Below are positions 59,770-64,000 of a stretch of DNA of 64,000 bases, piece by piece. Source of the DNA: CAYLZW01 sp964388085. GTDB lineage: Bacteria > Myxococcota > UBA727 > CAYLZW01. The notes under the pieces are model-generated. The model saw only the letters and a program-made list of their open reading frames with translations, had not been told where the DNA came from and ran no database searches. The translations under genes and the position numbers were made by a program. Each line of letters begins with the position of its first letter. The first letter of the stretch is position 1. The stretch is from positions 1 to 64,000 of the forward strand of contig CAYLZW010000003.1 of the NCBI GenBank assembly GCA_964388085.1, given 5' to 3'.

Positions 59770-61341
59770 ATGTCGCTTCTCAGGCGCATGACCTCGAGCC
59801 GGGTCCACGTCGCTGAACGGGCGCTCCGCAAGGGCGACCTGGCGGGCGCGATCACGGCCATGGAGGCGGCCCTCAACAAAGCGCCCGACGACGTGAAGGC
59901 CCGGCGGCAGCTCGCCGACACCTACGCGAAGGCCGGTCGCTTCGCGGACGCCGTGCGCGAGCTGACCACCCTGGCGGAGGCCTTCGCCGCCGAGGGCCTG
60001 CTGCTCAAGGCCTCGTCCGCCTACAAGGCCATCCTCGACATCGACCCCGACCACGACGACGCCCAGCAGAAGCTCGCGAGCCTGCAGGCGAACAAGAGCA
60101 GCGCGCTCGCCGACGCGGCGCGGCAGGCCGAGGGCGCTCCTTCGGGTCAAGCTCCGCCACGCTTGCCCGACGACACCACCCTCGACGCCGACGAGCTCGT
60201 CGAGGCCGAGGACGTGCTCGAGGCCGACGACGTCGCCGAAGAGATCGAGCGCTCGCACGAGGACGAGCCCCCGGTGGCCGCGCTCGAGGACGCGACCCTC
60301 GAGGTCGAGCCTGCCGCGCTCGGCATGGAAGACGCCACCCTCGAGGTGGCGGCGCCGGCCGCGCGCGATCTCGAGGACGCGACGATCGAGGTGCAGAACC
60401 CCGAAGCCGCCGCGGCGGAGGCGTTCGAGGCCGACGCCGAGGCCGTCGACGACGCCGAAGAGCTCGAGCTGGAGGACGCCGACGATCTCATCGTCGCCGA
60501 GCTCACCTCCCAGGGCGATGACGACGTCGAGCTCGATCGCGCGGTGCTGCCGGAGCTGCCGCTGTTCTCGGACCTCCCGCAGCACGCCTTCGACGAGCTC
60601 ATCAGCGATCTCGACCAGTGGCGCGTGCCGAGCGGCGCGGTCATCGTGCGCCAGGGCGAGGTCGGGCACAGCTTCTTTGTCGTCGTCAGCGGTGAGGCGC
60701 GCGTGGAGCGTGACGGCGACGAGCTCGCCACCCTCGGCCGCGGGGAGCTGTTCGGCGAGATGGCGCTGCTCTCGAGGAACCCGCGCGCGGCCTCCGTGGT
60801 GGCCGCGTCGGCGTGCGAGCTGTTCGAGATCAAGCGCGAGCGCATCGACGACCTGATGACGCGCTACCCGTCGGTAGAGCGCGTGTTGCAGAAGTTCTGC
60901 CGGCAGCGGCTGCTCTCGAACGTGCTGCGCGCGTCGCTCTTCGAGGGCCTCGACGAGACGCTCGCGCGCGAGATGATCGGCGCCTTCAAGGACAAGCGCG
61001 TCTCCATGGGGCAACGCGTGGTGAGCCAGGGCGACAAGGGCCGCGGGCTGTTCGTGGTCCTCGCCGGCACCCTCGACGTGTCGCGGGAGGACGAGGGCGC
61101 CGTGCGTACGGTCTCCCAGCTCGCCGAGGGCGACGTGTTCGGTGAGATGTCGCTGATCTTCGGCGAGCCGGCGTCCGCGTCCGTGATGGCGCTCTCGAAC
61201 ACGACGCTGCTGACGCTGTCGCAGAAGGGCTTCCAGGCGTTCTGCAAGCGCCACCCAGTCATGAAGCGGCGCCTCGAGGCGCTCGCGCGCGGCCGCCGTG
61301 ACGGGAACGCCAACGCCAAAAGCGGCGACGCGGCCGAGTGA
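59770..61341 (+). CDS. TPR protein with two cyclic-nucleotide-binding-like domains
   Basis: Residues ~10-115 form a TPR-type helical region (ALRKGDLAGAITAMEAALN, ARRQLADTYAKAGRFADAV). Residues ~130-255 are acidic with near-repeats EDATLEV, EDATLEV and EDATIEV. Then come two cNMP-binding folds: one at ~260-375 with the canonical FGEMALLSRNPRAASV (Arg that contacts the cyclic phosphate is present), and one at ~385-510 with FGEMSLIFGEPASASV, in which the Arg is replaced by Ser/Ala. So the first may bind a ligand and the second is probably degenerate. It has no DNA-binding or enzymatic domain, so it may act as a regulated scaffold. It precedes purE, but a link to purine synthesis is not evident. 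Confidence 0.8.
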   Translation: MSLLRRMTSSRVHVAERALRKGDLAGAITAMEAALNKAPDDVKARRQLADTYAKAGRFADAVRELTTLAEAFAAEGLLLKASSAYKAILDIDPDHDDAQQKLASLQANKSSALADAARQAEGAPSGQAPPRLPDDTTLDADELVEAEDVLEADDVAEEIERSHEDEPPVAALEDATLEVEPAALGMEDATLEVAAPAARDLEDATIEVQNPEAAAAEAFEADAEAVDDAEELELEDADDLIVAELTSQGDDDVELDRAVLPELPLFSDLPQHAFDELISDLDQWRVPSGAVIVRQGEVGHSFFVVVSGEARVERDGDELATLGRGELFGEMALLSRNPRAASVVAASACELFEIKRERIDDLMTRYPSVERVLQKFCRQRLLSNVLRASLFEGLDETLAREMIGAFKDKRVSMGQRVVSQGDKGRGLFVVLAGTLDVSREDEGAVRTVSQLAEGDVFGEMSLIFGEPASASVMALSNTTLLTLSQKGFQAFCKRHPVMKRRLEALARGRRDGNANAKSGDAAE

Positions 61342-61357
61342 CGTTACAGTCTCCGCG

Positions 61358-61393
61358 ATGGCCGCGCTGACGACGAGGAGAGCTCCGCGATGA
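61358..61393 (+). other. Possible 11-codon leader peptide before purE
   Basis: ATG 61358 to TGA 61393 encodes [11 protein letters not shown] and overlaps the purE start (ATGA at 61390-61393). It carries TACAGT 7 bases before its start and includes the GAGGAG ribosome-binding site of purE. It could couple or attenuate purE translation; it is equally possible that it has no function. Confidence 0.25.
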
Positions 61394-61905
61394 AGGCAGC
61401 GGCCAAGACACCGCGCGTAGGCGTCGTCATGGGATCGAGCTCGGACTGGGCGACGCTCGAGCACGCGACCGCGCTGCTCGACGAGCTGCAGGTGCCCTAC
61501 GAGGCGCGCGTGGTGTCCGCGCACCGCACACCGGACCTGCTGTTCCAGTACGCGGAGCAGGCCGCCGAGCGCGGGCTGCGCGTCATCATCGCGGGCGCCG
61601 GCGGCGCGGCGCACCTGCCGGGCATGCTGGCGGCCAAGACGTGGATCCCCGTCCTCGGGGTGCCGGTGCAGAGCCGCGCGTTGAACGGCCTCGACTCGCT
61701 GCTCTCCATCGTGCAGATGCCGCGCGGCGTCCCCGTCGGCACGCTCGCCATCGGGCCGGCCGGCGCCGCCAACGCGGCCCTGCTCGCCGCCGCCATGCTC
61801 GCGCACGATCACGACGACGTCCGCGCCGCGCTGCTGCGCTTTCGCAGCGCCCAGACCGACGCCGCGCTGTCCGCGAAGCTGCCGCCCCCGGCCGCGAAGG
61901 AGTAG
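61390..61905 (+). CDS. purE: N5-carboxyaminoimidazole ribonucleotide mutase
   Basis: The 171-residue protein has class I PurE motifs: [19 protein letters not shown] (catalytic His) and [13 protein letters not shown]. It converts N5-CAIR to CAIR in de novo purine synthesis. It is followed by purK, with the stop codon inside the purK ribosome-binding region, which supports co-translation. The ATG 61390 has GAGGAG nine bases upstream. Length is normal for class I PurE. Confidence 0.95.
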   Translation: MKAAAKTPRVGVVMGSSSDWATLEHATALLDELQVPYEARVVSAHRTPDLLFQYAEQAAERGLRVIIAGAGGAAHLPGMLAAKTWIPVLGVPVQSRALNGLDSLLSIVQMPRGVPVGTLAIGPAGAANAALLAAAMLAHDHDDVRAALLRFRSAQTDAALSAKLPPPAAKE

Positions 61906-61909
61906 CGCC

Positions 61910-63010
61910 GTGCGCCTCGGCATCTTCGGCAGCGGTCAGCTCGGCATGATGATGGCGGCGGCCGCTCGGCGCCTGAACGTGGAGCCGACGCTGTTCTCGC
62001 CCAAGACCGGTCCGGCCAGTGACGTCGTGCGGGAGGCAGTGCACGCCCCCTGGAACGAGCTCGACGCGGTCGCGCGCTTCGCCGGCAGCGTCGATGTCGC
62101 CACCTACGAGCTCGAGCAGCTCCCGGCGTCCGTGCTCACGCGCGCGGCCGAGAGCACGCAAGTGTGTCCCCCGATCCCCGTGCTCGAGCAGACCCAGGAC
62201 CGGCTGCTCGAGCGGCGCCTGCTCGAAGGGCTCGGCATCGGCGTGGCCCCCTACGTCCACGTCGCCGCCGAGCCTGACCTCGAGGAGGCGGAGTCGAGCG
62301 TCGGCTTCCCGCTGGTGCTGAAGCGAACGCAGGGCGGCTATGACGGCAAGTCCCAGGCACGCGCGCGTGACCGCGCGGAGCTGCACGCGGGCTTTCGCGC
62401 CCTGAACGGCCCGTGCATCGCCGAGCGCTTCTTGCGCTGGAAACGGGAGGTGTCGGTCATCGTCGTGCGCGCGCGCGACGGTGAGCTGCGCGGCTACGAG
62501 CCGGTCGAGAACGAGCACGTGGACGGCATCTTGCGCGTGTCGCGCGCGCCCGCTTCGCTCGGGGACGACGAGCGGAAGGCGCTGTTCGGCATCGCGCGCA
62601 CGATCGCCAACTCGACGAGTTACGTCGGCGTGCTGACGGTGGAGCTGTTCGACACCGACGACGGCTGGCTGGTGAACGAGCTGGCGCCGCGCGTGCACAA
62701 CTCCGGGCACTGGACCATCGAGGGCGCCGAGACCAGCCAATTCGAGAACCACGTGCGCGCGGTCTGCGGACTGCCGCTCGGATCCACGTCACTCCGTGGA
62801 CCGAGCGCCATGGTGAACGTCATCGGCGAGGTGCCGTCCGGCTTCAGCGCGCTGCTCGAGGTGCCGGGCGCGGCGATGCACCTCTACGGCAAGTCGGCGG
62901 CGCCAGGACGCAAGCTCGGCCACGTGACGGTGACCGCCCCCGACGAGCGCACGCTCGACGAGCGGCTGGCGCGCGTGCGGCGGATCATCGACGCTGGCGC
63001 GCCTCGCTAG
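61910..63010 (+). CDS. purK: N5-carboxyaminoimidazole ribonucleotide synthase
   Basis: The 366-residue protein is an ATP-grasp enzyme: FGSGQLGMMM (N-terminal domain), LVLKRTQGGYDGKSQA (ATP-binding loop) and NELAPRVHNSGHWTIEGAETSQFENH (typical PurK segment). It makes N5-CAIR from AIR, bicarbonate and ATP, the step before PurE. The GTG 61910 has AAGGAG seven bases upstream, partly within the purE stop. It ends six bases before the convergent MYXO-CTERM gene with no terminator. Confidence 0.95.
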   Translation: MRLGIFGSGQLGMMMAAAARRLNVEPTLFSPKTGPASDVVREAVHAPWNELDAVARFAGSVDVATYELEQLPASVLTRAAESTQVCPPIPVLEQTQDRLLERRLLEGLGIGVAPYVHVAAEPDLEEAESSVGFPLVLKRTQGGYDGKSQARARDRAELHAGFRALNGPCIAERFLRWKREVSVIVVRARDGELRGYEPVENEHVDGILRVSRAPASLGDDERKALFGIARTIANSTSYVGVLTVELFDTDDGWLVNELAPRVHNSGHWTIEGAETSQFENHVRAVCGLPLGSTSLRGPSAMVNVIGEVPSGFSALLEVPGAAMHLYGKSAAPGRKLGHVTVTAPDERTLDERLARVRRIIDAGAPR

Positions 63011-63016
63011 AAGGGT

Positions 63017-64000
63017 TCATACGGCCCGCCGCCGCCGCCGCAGCGGCAGTAGAGCCAGCGCCACGAGCAGCCATGACCCGCTGCCCGCGCCGGTCCCCGT
63101 GTTGCAGTCACAGCCGCCCTCGACGTCATCGACGTCATCGCCGTCATCGCCGTCATCGTCGTGGCTACCGTGGGGGCCGCCATCGTCCTCGTCGCCGGCG
63201 TCGGGCCCGCCGTCGCCTTCCTCGCCGGCCTCGCAGGCGTCACCCGTCCCGTCGCCGTCCGCATCCTCCTGCTCGGGGTCGGGCTCGACGCGGCAGACGT
63301 CCCCGGCGTCAGGGACGCCGTCGTCGTCGCTGTCCTCATCGAGGTAGTCCGGCGTGCCGTCACCATCGCTGTCGACGGGGGGCGTGGCCTCGTCGTCGTC
63401 GCCCGCCTCGTCCGCGTCGCGCACACCGTCGCCGTCCGAGTCGGTGTCCTGAAAGTCAGGGATCCCGTCCTCATCGCTGTCGACCGGCGGCGTGGCCGCG
63501 TTGTCGTCGCCGTACTCATCGACGTCGGCGATACCGTCGCCGTCCGAGTCGGTGTCCTCACCATCCGGAATGCCATCGCCGTCGGTGTCGAGCGGTAGCG
63601 GACCCGCATCGACGTTGGGTTCGTCGCCGCCGTCCCCGTCCCCGCCGCCGCCGTCTCCTTCGCCGCCGTCCGGCCCCCCGTCCTCGAGCTCCTCCTCGCA
63701 GGCGGCGCTGCAGCCGTCCCCGTCATCGAGGTTGCCGTCATCGCAGAGCTCGCCGGCCTCGGGGTTGTGCAGGCCATCGCCGCAGGCGATCGCCGAGCAG
63801 TCGCGGTCGCACGACTCCGTGTTGACCCCGCCGCTGTCGCACGCCTCCGTCCCGACGACGAGCTCGTCGCCGCACGCAGCGGCGCAGCTGAAGCCGTCGC
63901 CGGTGTAACCGACGTCGCACGCGCACGAGAAGCTGCCCGCCGCGTTCGTGCAGGAGGCGTTGGCGTGGCAGCCCGCGGCCCCGGTGGCGCACTCGTTGAC
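63017..64000 (-). CDS. EGF / DUF4215 / TSP3-repeat surface protein with MYXO-CTERM tail (5' partial)
   Basis: The frame stays open through to the window end, so the start lies beyond base 64000; about 327 residues are visible. In order they are: an EGF-like unit ([32 protein letters not shown]), a DUF4215-type cysteine region ([18 protein letters not shown]), a Glu/Gly/Asp-rich linker, three or four TSP3-like DSDGDGIPDxxDxDSD calcium-binding repeats, an acidic Gly/Asp stretch, then [16 protein letters not shown], a hydrophobic helix and RRRRR (MYXO-CTERM-like). It is probably exported and anchored at the surface. Its function is unknown. It is convergent with purK (six-base gap). Confidence 0.85.
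   Translation of the reverse strand, partial: VNECATGAAGCHANASCTNAAGSFSCACDVGYTGDGFSCAAACGDELVVGTEACDSGGVNTESCDRDCSAIACGDGLHNPEAGELCDDGNLDDGDGCSAACEEELEDGGPDGGEGDGGGGDGDGGDEPNVDAGPLPLDTDGDGIPDGEDTDSDGDGIADVDEYGDDNAATPPVDSDEDGIPDFQDTDSDGDGVRDADEAGDDDEATPPVDSDGDGTPDYLDEDSDDDGVPDAGDVCRVEPDPEQEDADGDGTGDACEAGEEGDGGPDAGDEDDGGPHGSHDDDGDDGDDVDDVEGGCDCNTGTGAGSGSWLLVALALLPLRRRRRAV

Overview
This is a very GC-rich bacterial chromosome segment that looks like a myxobacterium (Myxococcota, probably a Polyangia/Sandaracinus-type lineage; the exact family is inference). The signs are a eukaryote-like Ser/Thr kinase fused to an ATPase and TPRs, two proteins with C-terminal MYXO-CTERM-like sorting tails, MopE/EGF/TSP3/DUF4215-type Cys- and Asp-rich secreted proteins, and very strong GC3 bias that opens long antisense shadow frames. 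I see no tRNA or rRNA gene, CRISPR array, insertion sequence, integrase or prophage.

Layout. Bases 1-2839 (+): the end of a GldG-type ABC auxiliary protein and an overlapping DUF4340 protein. 2861-6158 (-): a PilZ/J-domain-like cytoplasmic protein and a polytopic membrane protein. 6294-9566 (+): a glutaredoxin/A-type-like/rhodanese fusion, BolA, an Endonuc_Holl-type protein, an alkyltransferase-like protein, a crotonase and a small exported protein. 9583-15512: a STAND ATPase/TPR protein (-) divergent from a rhomboid-TPR protease overlapping a membrane-anchored protein (+). 15610-24681: the kinase-ATPase-TPR protein and a giant AsmA-like protein (+), convergent with a beta-rich protein (-). 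24692-32934: envelope glycan genes (DUF2079, two methyltransferases, a polyprenyl-phosphate glucosyltransferase-like GT2, a large membrane protein, an LTA-synthase-like phosphoglycerol transferase). 32961-39315 (-): a complete oleABCD long-chain olefin cluster behind a NhaP2-type K+/H+ antiporter. 39526-52992 (-): an operon of four large lipoproteins with a recognisable sigma70-like promoter and terminator. 53368-57785 (+): coaX, a pcnB-like polymerase and prfC. 57828-59561 (-): a MYXO-CTERM lipase-like protein. 59770-63010 (+): a double cyclic-nucleotide-domain protein, purE and purK. 63017-64000 (-): a partial EGF/DUF4215/TSP3/MYXO-CTERM surface protein.

How it fits together. Much of the window concerns the cell envelope: glycan assembly, hydrocarbon synthesis, ion exchange, lipid-transport-like proteins and surface lipoproteins. 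The least explained unit is the four-lipoprotein operon, which encodes a vWA/ASH protein, a MopE/PPC protein and two paralogous Cys-repeat/PPC proteins. Its genes are tightly coupled and sit behind one promoter flanked by dyad motifs. Several + strand genes, and oleA, have a -10-like hexamer 6-8 bases before the start codon, suggesting leaderless transcripts.
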